From Duganella sp. CF517 (GTDB lineage: Bacteria > Pseudomonadota > Gammaproteobacteria > Burkholderiales > Burkholderiaceae_D), in contig NZ_FODC01000010.1 of assembly GCF_900110275.1 (NCBI RefSeq), forward strand, positions 79,896 to 143,895: 64,000 nt of DNA. Reading direction: 5' to 3'. The position numbers and the translations under genes were made by a program. The notes beneath the pieces were generated by a model. The model saw only the letters and a program-made list of their open reading frames with translations, was not told the DNA's origin and ran no database searches. Below, in pieces: positions 23,336 through 32,622 of the stretch; the first letter of the stretch is position 1; each line of letters opens with the position of its first letter.

Positions 23336-26300
23336 GGATCGAAGGCGTTCTTGTTGAGCGATACCGCAGGCGCCACGACGGCCGGCGTGCCGCCGCCGCG
23401 CCTGCCCGTGACCTTGTTGACCACCCACATCAGCGAGCGGTAGATGAAGCGGATCATCGTCAGGAACAGCAGCACTTCGATCGCCGTCTGAACGAACGCG
23501 ACCACCGCACCCCAGGCGCCGAAGCGCACGGTCCAGCGATCCACCCGGCGGTGGTACTTCAGCGCCAGGTTGTCCTTGTTGATCTCGATGCTGTCGTAGA
23601 AGGTCGGCACCATCAGCAGGGTCAGCACGGTCGAGGTGATCGTGCCGCCGATGATGGCGATCGCCATCGGACGGTAGAACTCGCCGCCCTCGCCCAACGC
23701 CAGCGCGACCGGGAACATGCCGGCGATCAGCGCGAACGTCGTCATCAGGATCGGCCGCAGACGCATGCGGCCGGCGTACATCAGCGCGTCCTCGCGGCTG
23801 TAGCCCTCCTCCTCGCGCTTGCGGGCGGCGTCGAGCAGCAGGATGGCGTTCTTCGCCACCAGGCCCATCAGCATGATCACGCCGATCAAGCTCATCAGAT
23901 TAATCGTGCCGTTGGTCATCAACAGGCCCAATACCACGCCGATCAAGGACAGCGGCAGCGACAGCATGACCGCGATCGGCGCCGTGAACGAACCGAACTG
24001 CATCACCAGGATCAGGTACATCAGGCCGATACCGGCCAGCAGCGAGATCATCATCTGGCTGAACACTTCGTTCATGTCCTTGCCGGCGCCGCCCAGCGAC
24101 AGGCCGTAGCCCGGCGGGAAGTCGATTTCCTTGGCCAGCTTCATGGCGTCGTTGGTCACCTCGCCCGGCGAACGGCCCTGGGCGTTGGCGCTCACCGAGA
24201 TGATGCGCTTGCCGTCCTTGTGCTTGATCGTCGACGGCCCCTTGCCCATCGTCACGCTGGCGATCTGGTCGAGCGGCACCATCTGGTTGGTGCCGGCCAC
24301 GCTGATCGGCAGGCGCTCGATGTTCTCGGCGCTGGTGCGGTCCTCCGGCGCCAGGCGCACGGCGACGTCGCGCGATTCGCCCGTCGGGTCGACCCAGTCG
24401 CCCACCTCGATGCCGGCGAAGGCCACGCGCAGCGCTTGCGCGGCGTCGCCGGCGGCGATGCCCATCGAGTTCGCCAGGCCACGGTTCAGTTCGATCTGCA
24501 GCTCGTCCTTCGGGTCCTGCTCCGACAGGCTGACGTCGACCGCGCCCGGCACCTTGCGCAGGCGGTCCATGTAGGCGTTGGTGATTTCCATCAGCTTGCG
24601 CGAGTCGGCGCCGGTGAACTGGATCTCGACCGGCTTGCTGGCGTTGTTGCTCAAGTCTTCCAGCACCGTGAACTCGGCGCCGACCAGCCCGGCCAGCTTC
24701 TCGCGCAATTCCTTGGCGATCTCGTTAGCCGAACGCTTGCGCTCGGTCTTCTTGCCGATGTCGACATAGATGCGGCCGCCGGTCGGGTTGACGTAGGCGT
24801 TGGTCTGCTTGGTTTCCTTGATGGTGAACGCGACCTTGGCGGCGCGGTCCAGTTTCAGGCGCGAGTACTCCAGGCTGGCCGACGACGGCGCGCGCACGTC
24901 GATGGCGATGGTGCCGAAGTCCGACGCCGGCAGGAAGCTAAAGCCGCCCAGCTTGGCCTGCAGCGCCAGCGCGGCCGCGAACGTCAGCACCGCCAGCACG
25001 GCCATCGCCTTGCGGTGGTGCAAGGCCCAGGCGATCACGTTGCCGTAGCGGTCGGCCTGGTGGTCGAACCAGTTGTTGAAGCGCTCGAGCACCTTGCCCA
25101 GGCCCTTGCGCGGCGCCGTGTGGTGGTCCGGCGGGTCGCCCCAGAAGGCCGACAGCATCGGGTCCAGCGTGAACGAGATCAGCAGCGAGACCGCGACCGA
25201 GCACGTCACCGTCAACGCGAACGGACGGAACCACTCGCCGGTGATGCCCGGCATGAAGGCCACCGGAATGAACACGGCCATGATGGAGAACGTCGTGGCG
25301 GCCACGGCCATGCCGATTTCGGCCGTGCCGTTGAGCGCGGCGGTGCGGCGGTCGGCGCCCATCTGCATGTGGCGCACGATGTTTTCGCGCACCACGATGG
25401 CGTCATCGATCAGCACGCCGATCGCCAGCGACAAGCCCAGTAACGTCATGAAGTTCAGCGTGAAGCCGCACAGCCAGACGCCGATGAAGGCGGCGATCAC
25501 CGACGTGGGCAGGCTGAGCGCGGTGATCATCGTCGAGCGCCACGAGTTGAGGAAGGCGTACACCACGAAGATGGTCAGGCCGGCGCCGAACACCAGCGCC
25601 TCGATCACGTTGTTGAGGCTGTTCTCGGCGTCCTCGCCGCCATCCTCGGTCACCTCCAGCGTCACGCCGGCCGGCAATTCCTTGCGCATTTCCTCGACCA
25701 TCGCCTTGACCTTGCGCGCCACCGTCACGGTCGACGCGTCCTTCGAGCGGGTGATCGAGATGCCGACGTTGGGCTTGCCCGAGCGCACGCTGAGGGTGCT
25801 CATCTCGGCGAAGCCGTCTTCGATGGTCGCCACTTGCGCCAGGCGCACCAGCTCGTCGCCGGTGCGCTTGACCACCACCTGCTGGAAGTCCTCGGGACGC
25901 TCGATGCGGCCGACCAGGCGGATGCTCTTCTCGTCGAGGTCGCCCTTGACCTTGCCCACCGGCGCGTTGGTGTTCTGGTTGCGCAAGGCGTTGACGACGT
26001 CGCCGACGGAGACGTTGTATTCGCGCAGTTTCTCGGCCTTGAGCAGCACGCTCAACTCGCGCTTGAGCGAACCGTCGATGTTGACCGCGGCCACGCCGTC
26101 GATGCCGCGGAAGCGGTCGGCCAGCTTGTCCTCGGCCAGGCGCGAGATGACGGCGTGGCTTTGCACGCTCGACGACAGCGCCAGCTGCATGACCGGCTGG
26201 GCCGAGGTGTCGATGCGCTGCAAAATCGGCTCGCGCATCTCGATCGGCAGCTTGTAGCGCACCGACGCGATCGAATTGCGGATCTCGTCGGACGCCTCGA

Positions 26301-26604
26301 TCAGGTTCTTGCTGAAGGCGAACTTGATGAACACGCGCGCCTGGCCCTCGGACGCGGTCGAGTTGACCTCGGTCACGCCGGTGATCGACTGGAACGACTT
26401 CTCCAGCCGGTTGATGATCTCGCGCTCGACCGTCTCCGGCGAGGCGCCCGGATACGGAATCATGACGACGATGAACGGCACTTCGACGTCGGGATTCTGG
26501 TTGACCCGCAATTTGCTCAGGGCCATCAGCCCCAGGCACATCATGGCGAGGATCAGCACGATCGTCGCGACCGGCCGTTTGATACTGAAATCGGATAAGA
26601 ACAT
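23329..26604 (-). CDS. RND efflux permease, hydrophobe/amphiphile (HAE1) family
   Basis: The 1091-residue inner-membrane pump opens MFLSDFSIKRPVATIVLILAMM. It has the porter domains and membrane-relay residues expected for proton-coupled RND pumps: LSLAIGVLIDDAIVVREN with the Asp pair, and LVAKNAILLLD with the Lys. It should export drugs, detergents or metabolites with the adaptor encoded 12 bp upstream. It is longer than AcrB (about 1050 residues) because of a C-terminal extension with one or two extra hydrophobic segments (ARFGAWGAVV-like region, then ALL-FLTMIRF). No outer-membrane factor gene accompanies it. Confidence 0.95.
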   Translation of the reverse strand: MFLSDFSIKRPVATIVLILAMMCLGLMALSKLRVNQNPDVEVPFIVVMIPYPGASPETVEREIINRLEKSFQSITGVTEVNSTASEGQARVFIKFAFSKNLIEASDEIRNSIASVRYKLPIEMREPILQRIDTSAQPVMQLALSSSVQSHAVISRLAEDKLADRFRGIDGVAAVNIDGSLKRELSVLLKAEKLREYNVSVGDVVNALRNQNTNAPVGKVKGDLDEKSIRLVGRIERPEDFQQVVVKRTGDELVRLAQVATIEDGFAEMSTLSVRSGKPNVGISITRSKDASTVTVARKVKAMVEEMRKELPAGVTLEVTEDGGEDAENSLNNVIEALVFGAGLTIFVVYAFLNSWRSTMITALSLPTSVIAAFIGVWLCGFTLNFMTLLGLSLAIGVLIDDAIVVRENIVRHMQMGADRRTAALNGTAEIGMAVAATTFSIMAVFIPVAFMPGITGEWFRPFALTVTCSVAVSLLISFTLDPMLSAFWGDPPDHHTAPRKGLGKVLERFNNWFDHQADRYGNVIAWALHHRKAMAVLAVLTFAAALALQAKLGGFSFLPASDFGTIAIDVRAPSSASLEYSRLKLDRAAKVAFTIKETKQTNAYVNPTGGRIYVDIGKKTERKRSANEIAKELREKLAGLVGAEFTVLEDLSNNASKPVEIQFTGADSRKLMEITNAYMDRLRKVPGAVDVSLSEQDPKDELQIELNRGLANSMGIAAGDAAQALRVAFAGIEVGDWVDPTGESRDVAVRLAPEDRTSAENIERLPISVAGTNQMVPLDQIASVTMGKGPSTIKHKDGKRIISVSANAQGRSPGEVTNDAMKLAKEIDFPPGYGLSLGGAGKDMNEVFSQMMISLLAGIGLMYLILVMQFGSFTAPIAVMLSLPLSLIGVVLGLLMTNGTINLMSLIGVIMLMGLVAKNAILLLDAARKREEEGYSREDALMYAGRMRLRPILMTTFALIAGMFPVALALGEGGEFYRPMAIAIIGGTITSTVLTLLMVPTFYDSIEINKDNLALKYHRRVDRWTVRFGAWGAVVAFVQTAIEVLLFLTMIRFIYRSLMWVVNKVTGRRGGGTPAVVAPAVSLNKNAFDPQ

Positions 26605-26616
26605 GGCGCTGATTCC

Positions 26617-27810
26617 TTATTTTTCTGCCGCGGTGGAGGCCGAGGCCGCGGCGGAGGCGACCGCCTTCGGCGCGCTGAGCACGACTTTCTGGCCATCCTT
26701 GAAGCCCGAACCGGGCACGCGCACGATGGTGTCGCCGGCGGCCAGGCCGGACAGCACCTGCCAGCGGCCGCTGCGCTCGTCACGGGTGCCGATGGTCAGC
26801 TGCGCCTTGTTCAGGGTGCCGCCTTTGACGCGCCACACATAATTGTTGTCGCCGGCCTGCACCAGCGCCGACGGCGGCACCATCAGCGACGACGACGATT
26901 TCGACTCGACCCGGCCCTCGGCGTACAGGCCGGCCACGCGCGGCTGCGCCGATTCGGCGAATTCGACCAGCACCTCGACCTGGCGGGTGACGGCGTTGGC
27001 GGCCGGATCGACCCGCTTGATCTTGCCGGTGAAGTTCTGGCCCGGATAACCGTTGACGCGGAACAGCACCGGCTGGCCGACCTTGACCTCGCCGATCTTG
27101 TCGGCCGACACCAGGCCCTCGAAGCGCATGCTCGACGGATCGATCACCTTGATCAACTCCTTGCCGACCTGGGCGGTGTCGCCGTTGGACACCTTGCGCT
27201 CGCTGACGATGCCGTCGAACGGCGCGCGCACGGTGGTGCGGCTCAGTTGCTGGCGCGCCGCCACCAGGCGCGAACGGGCGGCCGACAGGTCGCTCAGGGC
27301 ATTGTTGCGGCGGATTTCGGCGTCTTCCAACGCTTGCGTCGAGACCATGCCGGAGGCGCGCAAGGTCGTGTTGCGTTCATGCATGCGCTCGGCCTGGGCC
27401 AGCGACTGCTGGGCCGCGCGCGAGGCTTCCTCGGCCGAGGTCAGGCTGTCGCGGATCGAGGTCTCGTCCAGGCGCACCAGCACGTCGCCCTTTTTGACGG
27501 TCTCGCCGTTTTCCTTGAGTACTTGAAGTACGACCGCGCCCACTTCGGCGCGCAGGTCGGCGCGGCGCTCGGGCTGGATCGACCCGGTGATCACCGGGCC
27601 GGACGCGAGCGAATTCGATTCGATCGCCAGGACATCTTCCTGCGCCATCTGCAACACCACCTCCGGTTCTTTCTTGGCGTCCTTGTCGCCCTTGCCGTCC
27701 GCCTTGGCGGTGGCCGAGGCCGCCGCCTCTTTCCCGGGCTCCTTGTCAGACTTGCCGCATGCAACCAAGGCTGCAGCGACGGCGAGAGCGAGTAGGGTTT
27801 TGCGCAACAT
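26617..27810 (-). CDS. RND efflux periplasmic adaptor (membrane fusion protein), lipoprotein
   Basis: The 397-residue product starts with a lipoprotein signal (LRKTLLALAVAAALVAC, Cys about residue 18) and a charged linker. The biotinyl-lipoyl-like domain follows (VLQVLKENGETVKKGDVLVRLD), then a coiled-coil hairpin of about 80 residues (SAEEASRAAQQSLAQAERMHERN). The second lipoyl half is RTTVRAPFDGIVSERKVSNGDTAQ, followed by beta-barrel and membrane-proximal domains. It bridges the RND permease to an outer-membrane channel and is the first gene of the two-gene operon. Confidence 0.95.
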   Translation of the reverse strand: MLRKTLLALAVAAALVACGKSDKEPGKEAAASATAKADGKGDKDAKKEPEVVLQMAQEDVLAIESNSLASGPVITGSIQPERRADLRAEVGAVVLQVLKENGETVKKGDVLVRLDETSIRDSLTSAEEASRAAQQSLAQAERMHERNTTLRASGMVSTQALEDAEIRRNNALSDLSAARSRLVAARQQLSRTTVRAPFDGIVSERKVSNGDTAQVGKELIKVIDPSSMRFEGLVSADKIGEVKVGQPVLFRVNGYPGQNFTGKIKRVDPAANAVTRQVEVLVEFAESAQPRVAGLYAEGRVESKSSSSLMVPPSALVQAGDNNYVWRVKGGTLNKAQLTIGTRDERSGRWQVLSGLAAGDTIVRVPGSGFKDGQKVVLSAPKAVASAAASASTAAEK

Positions 27811-28104
27811 AAAGTTCTCCGAGAAAGTGGACGTGATGCTATTAGTATTTTAGCCAGACTACAGCGCGCAGAGTATCCCCGAGTGGCCCGCAGAGGTCAA
27901 TCAACGTGCGACGGACGGCAGAATTTGTGGCTGAAATGCCGAATAAGGGGATGAACGGTAGAACCGGCCCGCGAAACCGGGAGGCCGATTAGCGTAGCGC
28001 AATCGGCCAGGCAGGCGTCGCGGCGGCGCATACATGGCCGATTTCGGCATTCCGCCCATCCCGCCCCGCGTACCTCCCAGGTGATCACCTGGCCATGAAA
28101 GGGA
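27811..28104. other. 294-bp intergenic region with palindromes
   Basis: No gene is supported here. The left part should hold the promoter of the efflux operon (A/T-rich at about 27835-27860). The right part carries three features: the REP-like palindrome at 27983-28008; the perfect 16-bp palindrome CCAGGTGATCACCTGG at 28077-28092; and an ATGCCGAA/TTCGGCAT pair at roughly 27935 and 28050 that encloses the REP-like core. This nested symmetry suggests a small mobile palindromic element. Confidence 0.55.
27983..28008. repeat. REP-like palindrome, copy A
   Basis: GGCCGATT (27983-27990) and AATCGGCC (28001-28008) flank AGCGTAGCGC. The reverse complement of the element at 36837-36862 matches it at about 23 of 26 positions, so this is a repeated intergenic palindrome rather than a one-off terminator. 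Confidence 0.7.
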
Positions 28105-28548
28105 TCAGCCGCGGCCGAAGATCGCGTGGATCGCATGCGCGATGGCGACGCCGGTGCACAGGCCGCCGATGATCTCGACCACGGTGTGGCCCATGCGTTC
28201 GCGCAGCCAGGTGTGGCCGGCGGCCGCGGCGGCCGGCCGGCTCTCCGCCGACGCCAGTCTATTAATCGCGGCGGCCTGCTTGCCGACGTGCTGGCGCAGG
28301 CTGTTGGCGTCGATGACGACGATGAAGCACAAGGCCACGGCCACCCCGAACGCCGGATGCCCGATACCCTCGCGCAACGCGATCAGGGTCGCCATGCTCG
28401 ACACCACCGCGCTGTGGTTGCTCGGAAAGCCGCCGTTGCCGACCAAATTAAACGCCCATTTGCGCGCCTTGATGCTATTAATTAGAAACTTGATCGGGCC
28501 GACGGTGACCCAGGTGATCAGGGGCGTGACGAGGTAAGCGATGTCCAT
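28105..28548 (-). CDS. Divergent PAP2 family (DUF212) membrane protein
   Basis: The 147-residue product has the divergent-PAP2 signatures: WVTVGPIKFLINSIKARKW, GGFPSNHSAVVSSMATLIALREG, VVIDANSLRQHVGKQAAAIN and a C-terminal RMGHTVVEIIGGLCTGVAIA. Members are small integral membrane proteins related to phosphatidate phosphatase type 2, with unproven activity. The start at 28548 (MDIAYLVTPL) follows AAGGA in the leader. Its C terminus lies 12 bp from the palindromic intergenic region. Confidence 0.88.
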   Translation of the reverse strand: MDIAYLVTPLITWVTVGPIKFLINSIKARKWAFNLVGNGGFPSNHSAVVSSMATLIALREGIGHPAFGVAVALCFIVVIDANSLRQHVGKQAAAINRLASAESRPAAAAAGHTWLRERMGHTVVEIIGGLCTGVAIAHAIHAIFGRG

Positions 28549-28656
28549 CCGGAATTCCTTTGCATTTTTGTGGCGCAATTATCGCAGATGGGTTCACAGT
28601 GGCGGAAGCAACTCAGCTAAAATTCGGTACATCACATCATTTCCATAAAGACAATT

Positions 28657-29715
28657 ATGCGACATTTCGGCATTTCCTTCATCGTCACCTTCATCCTCCT
28701 GGGCCTGGCCGGCTGGTGGGGCTTTAACCACGGCGGCAGTTCCGGCCTGCTGCAAGCGTTGTGGATATGCACCGTGCTCGGCATCATGGAAGTGTCGCTA
28801 TCGTTCGACAACGCCGTGGTCAACGCCTCGGTGCTGCGCCACTGGAACGAATTCTGGCGCAAGCTGTTTCTGACCGTCGGCATCCTGGTGGCCGTGTTCG
28901 GCATGCGGCTGGTGTTCCCGCTGCTGATCGTCTCCATGGCCACCGGCCTGGGCTTGATGGACGTGTGGACCATGGCCACCCAGAATCCGGACGAATATTC
29001 CCGCTATCTGACCGGCGCGCACGCGCAGGTGGCGGCCTTCGGCGGCGCGTTTCTGTTGCTGGTGTTCCTCAATTTCCTGTTCGACGAGGAAAAAGAGCTG
29101 CACTGGCTGGGCTGGATCGAGGCCAAGCTGGGCGAACACGGCACCGAGAGCCTGGCCGTGCTGCTGGCCCTGGCGGCGGTGTTCGGCTGCGTCTACCTGG
29201 TGCCGGAGGGTGAAAAGTTGAGCGTGCTGACCGCCGGCGTGGTCGGCGTGCTGGTGTATCTGGCGGTGGGCTGGATCAGCAGCCTGCTGGAGGAAGACCC
29301 GCCGGCCGAGGACGGCGACACCACCGAGGCCGGCGTCGGCGCCGTGGTCTCGGCCGTCTCGCGCGGCAGCATCGGCGGTTTCCTGTATCTGGAGGTGCTG
29401 GACGCGTCGTTCAGCTTCGACGGCGTGATCGGCGCGTTCGCCATCACCAAGGATGTCGTCATCATCATGCTCGGCCTGGCCATCGGCGCCATGTTCGTGC
29501 GTTCGCTAACGGTGTTCCTGGTGCACAAGGGTACGTTGGACGAATACGTCTATCTGGAACACGGCGCGCACTATGCGATCGGCATTCTGGCACTGATCAT
29601 GCTCGCCAGTGTCAAATATCACATTCCCGAGTGGTTTACGGGCTTGTCCGGGGTGGCGTTCATCGCCGTGTCGCTGTGGTCATCGATCCGTCACAAGCGA
29701 CTGCACCCCGCGTGA
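28657..29715 (+). CDS. DUF475 (TerC-related) membrane protein
   Basis: The 352-residue polytopic protein starts MRHFGISFIVTFILLGLAGW. It has the paired acidic membrane motifs of TerC/DUF475 proteins: MEVSLSFDNAVVNASVL near the N terminus and LEVLDASFSFDGVIGAFAIT in the second half, consistent with an internal duplication. TerC relatives are linked to metal efflux and membrane protein metalation. The function here is not established. It is divergent from the PAP2-like gene. Confidence 0.9.
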   Translation: MRHFGISFIVTFILLGLAGWWGFNHGGSSGLLQALWICTVLGIMEVSLSFDNAVVNASVLRHWNEFWRKLFLTVGILVAVFGMRLVFPLLIVSMATGLGLMDVWTMATQNPDEYSRYLTGAHAQVAAFGGAFLLLVFLNFLFDEEKELHWLGWIEAKLGEHGTESLAVLLALAAVFGCVYLVPEGEKLSVLTAGVVGVLVYLAVGWISSLLEEDPPAEDGDTTEAGVGAVVSAVSRGSIGGFLYLEVLDASFSFDGVIGAFAITKDVVIIMLGLAIGAMFVRSLTVFLVHKGTLDEYVYLEHGAHYAIGILALIMLASVKYHIPEWFTGLSGVAFIAVSLWSSIRHKRLHPA

Positions 29716-29764
29716 TAAGATTGAAAACATTGCGGACCTACCTGGATATCCAACCGGCTTACTT

Positions 29765-30136
29765 ATGACAAAATCATCGCGTATCGTTCTGTATTTCATC
29801 GCCCTGGTGGCTGCCACCCTGCTGGTCTTCGTCGCCTATACGTGGGCGATGTTGCATATTTCCTATTCGGATGGCGAACGCGCGGGCTACCTGCAAAAGT
29901 TTTCCACCCGTGGCTGGATTTGCAAGACGTGGGAGGGGGAGATCTTGCTGACCTCGATGCCGGGGGCGATACCGGAAAAGTTCGAGTTCAGCGTGCGCGA
30001 TGAGAACGTGGCCAAGCAATTGACCGACGCCACCGGCAAGCGGGTGATTTTGAGCTATGCGCAGCACAAGGGCGTGCCGACGCAGTGTTTCGGCGAGACC
30101 GAGTATTACATCACCAAAGTACAGGTGCAGCCGTAA
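29765..30136 (+). CDS. Conserved membrane-anchored hypothetical protein
   Basis: The 123-residue product has a single N-terminal membrane segment (IVLYFIALVAATLLVFVAYTWA). Its soluble domain contains SDGERAGYLQKFSTRGWICKTWEGE, then SVRDENVAKQL and YAQHKGVPTQCFGETEYYITKV. The sequence looks like a conserved betaproteobacterial family; I know of no assigned function. I start at 29765 rather than at the longer frame that overlaps the DUF475 gene, because the segment then begins correctly. Two Cys in the exported part could form a disulfide. Confidence 0.75.
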   Translation: MTKSSRIVLYFIALVAATLLVFVAYTWAMLHISYSDGERAGYLQKFSTRGWICKTWEGEILLTSMPGAIPEKFEFSVRDENVAKQLTDATGKRVILSYAQHKGVPTQCFGETEYYITKVQVQP

Positions 30137-30140
30137 AACC

Positions 30141-30174
30141 GGAGCGTGGTTCGCGATGTTTGAACCACGCCTCC
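30141..30174. terminator. Hairpin between convergent genes
   Basis: GGAGCGTGGTTC (30141-30152) pairs with GAACCACGCCTCC (30162-30174) apart from minor bulging, across a 9-nt loop. It lies between the convergent hypothetical and coiled-coil genes. It lacks a strong T run on either side, so the terminator call is moderate. Confidence 0.5.
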
Positions 30175-30187
30175 CGGTACAATTTTA

Positions 30188-32488
30188 TCAACGTGCGCGC
30201 CACACCGGCTGCGCCTGACGCGCTTCCTTGCGGGCGCGCGCCGCGTCCAGGGTCTCGACCGTCGCCCCTTCGGCCGCGTCGATCTTGGCCTCCACCGTCG
30301 CCAGCGCCTTCTGCGCCGCGCCATGGCGGCGGGTTTCCAATTCCAGCAACTTGTGCTTGGCGGCCGTCATCGCGGCGGTCGTATCGGCCACTTTGCGCTG
30401 CATGTCGGCATGCGCCTTGGCCGTTTCCAGCAACGCCAGCTGGCCCGCCGCCTTGTCCGACGCCGCTTGCGCCGATGCCTGCTCGGCCTGCGCACGCTGC
30501 GCCATCGCATCCGCTTCCGCCTGCTCCGCGTCGGCGCGCTGCCCCGCCGCCTCGGCGATCTGGCGCTCGGCCTCGAGGCGGCCCGCGATCGCCTTCGACG
30601 CGCGCACTTCCGCCGCCGTCGTCAACCGCTGCTGGGCCAGCTTCTGCTCGATCAGCGCCAGCGACTCGCGCTCGGTTTCAATAAACTCACGCTCGGCCTG
30701 CAACAGCGCTTCGGCGGCGGCGGCCTTGTCCTGCTCGATGCGGGCGCGCTCGGCGTGCACCGCGCCCAGTTCCACGGCCAGGCGCGCCTGCGCCGCCAGC
30801 GCCTGCGCGGCGGTGGCTTGCTGCGCGGCTTCCAGCGCCACCTGCGCGGCGATCACGCTTGCCGCTTCGGCTTGCTTGTCGGCGGCGGCGGCCAGCCGCT
30901 GTTCGGCTTCCTGCTGCTGACGCAGCGCCTCGGTCTGCGCGCGCTCGGCGGCGACGCGATGCTTGGCGGCAGCGCTGGCGCCCTCCTCGGCCGCCAGCTT
31001 TTCCTTCAGCGCGGCGATGGCTTGCTGCTCGTCGGCGGCGCGCGCCTGTTCGGCGTGCAGCACCACCTCGGCCTGGTCGGCCTTTTGCTTCGCCAGCGCG
31101 TCGGCCTGGCGTTGCGCCTCGACCTGGCGCGCGATCGTGGCCACTTCGGCCTGCCCGGCGGCGTTGACACTGGCGGCCAGCTCGGCGGCCGTGCGCGACA
31201 GCGCGGCGCGTTCCTCGGCCAGCGCGGCGGCGCGCTGCTGTTCCTGGGTCTCGACGCGGGCCGCCTCTGCGGCGAGCTCGTCCGCGATCTGGCGCTGCTT
31301 GGCTTGCGCCATCGCCAGCGATTCGGCTTCGACCCTGGCGTGGGTGCTCAGCTCGGCTTCCTGCTCGGCCTGCACCCGGGCCAGCGCGACGGCGCGCAGT
31401 TGGCTGTCGACTTCGATGCGCGCTTCGGTCGCGGCCATGATGCTGGCGTCGGCGTCGCGGCGCGCCTTGGCGCTGGCGGCGGCCACCATTTCCAGCCGTT
31501 CGCGGTGGATGGCGGCGTCGCGGATCTCTTTTTCGGTTTGCAGGCGCAGGTGCAGCGACTGGGCGGCGCTGCGTTCGGATTCGGCCTTGGCCAGGGCGAT
31601 CTGCTCGCGTTCCTGCTCCAGATGGGCCAGCGCGCGGGCCTCTTCCAGCGCGCGCACTTCGGCGGCGGCGCGGTTGAAGGCCGATTCCAGGGCGATCTGG
31701 TCGGCGCGTTCGCGCTGCACGGTCAAGTCCAGCGCTTCGGCCTCGGCCTGGACCAGCATCTGCGCGGTCTGGCGCGCGGCATACGCCTGGCGCTCGCGTT
31801 CGCGCGCCATGGTGGCCACGCGGGCGTCGGCGCTGGCGATGCCGACCACTTCATCCTTGGCGGCCTGCACGGCGGCGACGCGCTCGACCGCCTGAATGCG
31901 GGCTTGTTCGGTCTGCGCTTGCAGTTCTTCGGCGGCGCGCGCGGCCTGCTCGGCCAGTTCGGACTCGGCGGCGATCTGCTCGAAGGCGCGCTGGCGGCTT
32001 TCGTTCTCGGCCTTGGCGCGCGTCTCGGCGGCCAGGCGGATCTGGGTGTCGGCCTCGACGCGGGCGCGCAGTTCGGCGGTTTCCTGCTTGACGGCGTCCA
32101 GGCGGGCCACGCTGGCCTGGGCGGCGGCGCGCAACGATTCGAGGCGCTCGCGGTTGGCGGCGATGGCTTCTTCCGAGGCTTGGGCGTTTTGCTGGGCGAC
32201 GGCGGCGGCGGCGGCGTCGATGGCGGCGCGGTCCTCGGCCAGCGAGCGGGCGCGGGCCTCGGCGTGGGCGCGGTTCTCGGCGGCGCAGGCGGCCTTCGCT
32301 TCGGCCTCGACGCGGGCGATGGCTTCCTGGATGGCCTTCATTTCCATCGCCGCGCGCGGGGTCGGCTCCTTGTTGGCCGGCTCATCCGGGTCATGCAAGA
32401 CAACGGTGGGAACGGTATCGGCGGAAAAAGCCACGCCCAATTGGACGTCTTCGATTGCGCTTTCGCGTTGAGCCAGTTCTGCTTGCAT
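30188..32488 (-). CDS. Large alanine/glutamate/glutamine-rich coiled-coil protein
   Basis: The 766-residue product has a short non-helical N terminus (about residues 1-50, with FSADTVPTVVLHDPDEPANK). From there almost to the end it is an unbroken Ala, Glu, Gln, Arg-rich helix with heptad spacing, and almost no Gly or Pro. A C-terminal tail ends RQAQPVWRAR. No signal peptide or membrane segment is present, so it is probably cytoplasmic. Such a rod would be of the order of 100 nm if continuous, which suggests a scaffold or cytoskeletal role, but this is inference. The start at 32488 (MQAELAQRES) is chosen over the longer frame. I recognise no named family. Confidence 0.75.
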   Translation of the reverse strand: MQAELAQRESAIEDVQLGVAFSADTVPTVVLHDPDEPANKEPTPRAAMEMKAIQEAIARVEAEAKAACAAENRAHAEARARSLAEDRAAIDAAAAAVAQQNAQASEEAIAANRERLESLRAAAQASVARLDAVKQETAELRARVEADTQIRLAAETRAKAENESRQRAFEQIAAESELAEQAARAAEELQAQTEQARIQAVERVAAVQAAKDEVVGIASADARVATMARERERQAYAARQTAQMLVQAEAEALDLTVQRERADQIALESAFNRAAAEVRALEEARALAHLEQEREQIALAKAESERSAAQSLHLRLQTEKEIRDAAIHRERLEMVAAASAKARRDADASIMAATEARIEVDSQLRAVALARVQAEQEAELSTHARVEAESLAMAQAKQRQIADELAAEAARVETQEQQRAAALAEERAALSRTAAELAASVNAAGQAEVATIARQVEAQRQADALAKQKADQAEVVLHAEQARAADEQQAIAALKEKLAAEEGASAAAKHRVAAERAQTEALRQQQEAEQRLAAAADKQAEAASVIAAQVALEAAQQATAAQALAAQARLAVELGAVHAERARIEQDKAAAAEALLQAEREFIETERESLALIEQKLAQQRLTTAAEVRASKAIAGRLEAERQIAEAAGQRADAEQAEADAMAQRAQAEQASAQAASDKAAGQLALLETAKAHADMQRKVADTTAAMTAAKHKLLELETRRHGAAQKALATVEAKIDAAEGATVETLDAARARKEARQAQPVWRAR

Positions 32489-32622
32489 GAGGTTTCTCGC
32501 TAGAGGTGCGTCCCGGCACACGACGGGACTTCTGAGCTCTCATTATCAAACAGCGAACATGCGGGCCGAACCGCAAGCAGAGGGGGGAAAACCCGCTTAT
32601 TCCGGTTTAACCCGGACCGCTA

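Noticed and set aside
23251..25443. Plus-strand open frame of 730 codons opposite the RND pump
   Set aside because: It is rich in His, Gln, Arg and Ala with no recognisable domain; the minus strand encodes a complete RND permease.
30323..32503. Plus-strand frame of 726 codons opposite the coiled-coil gene, Gly/Leu/Arg-rich
   Set aside because: A Gly/Leu/Arg composition is the expected mirror of the Ala/Glu codons on the other strand. I keep the minus-strand coiled coil because its helix pattern is coherent from end to end.
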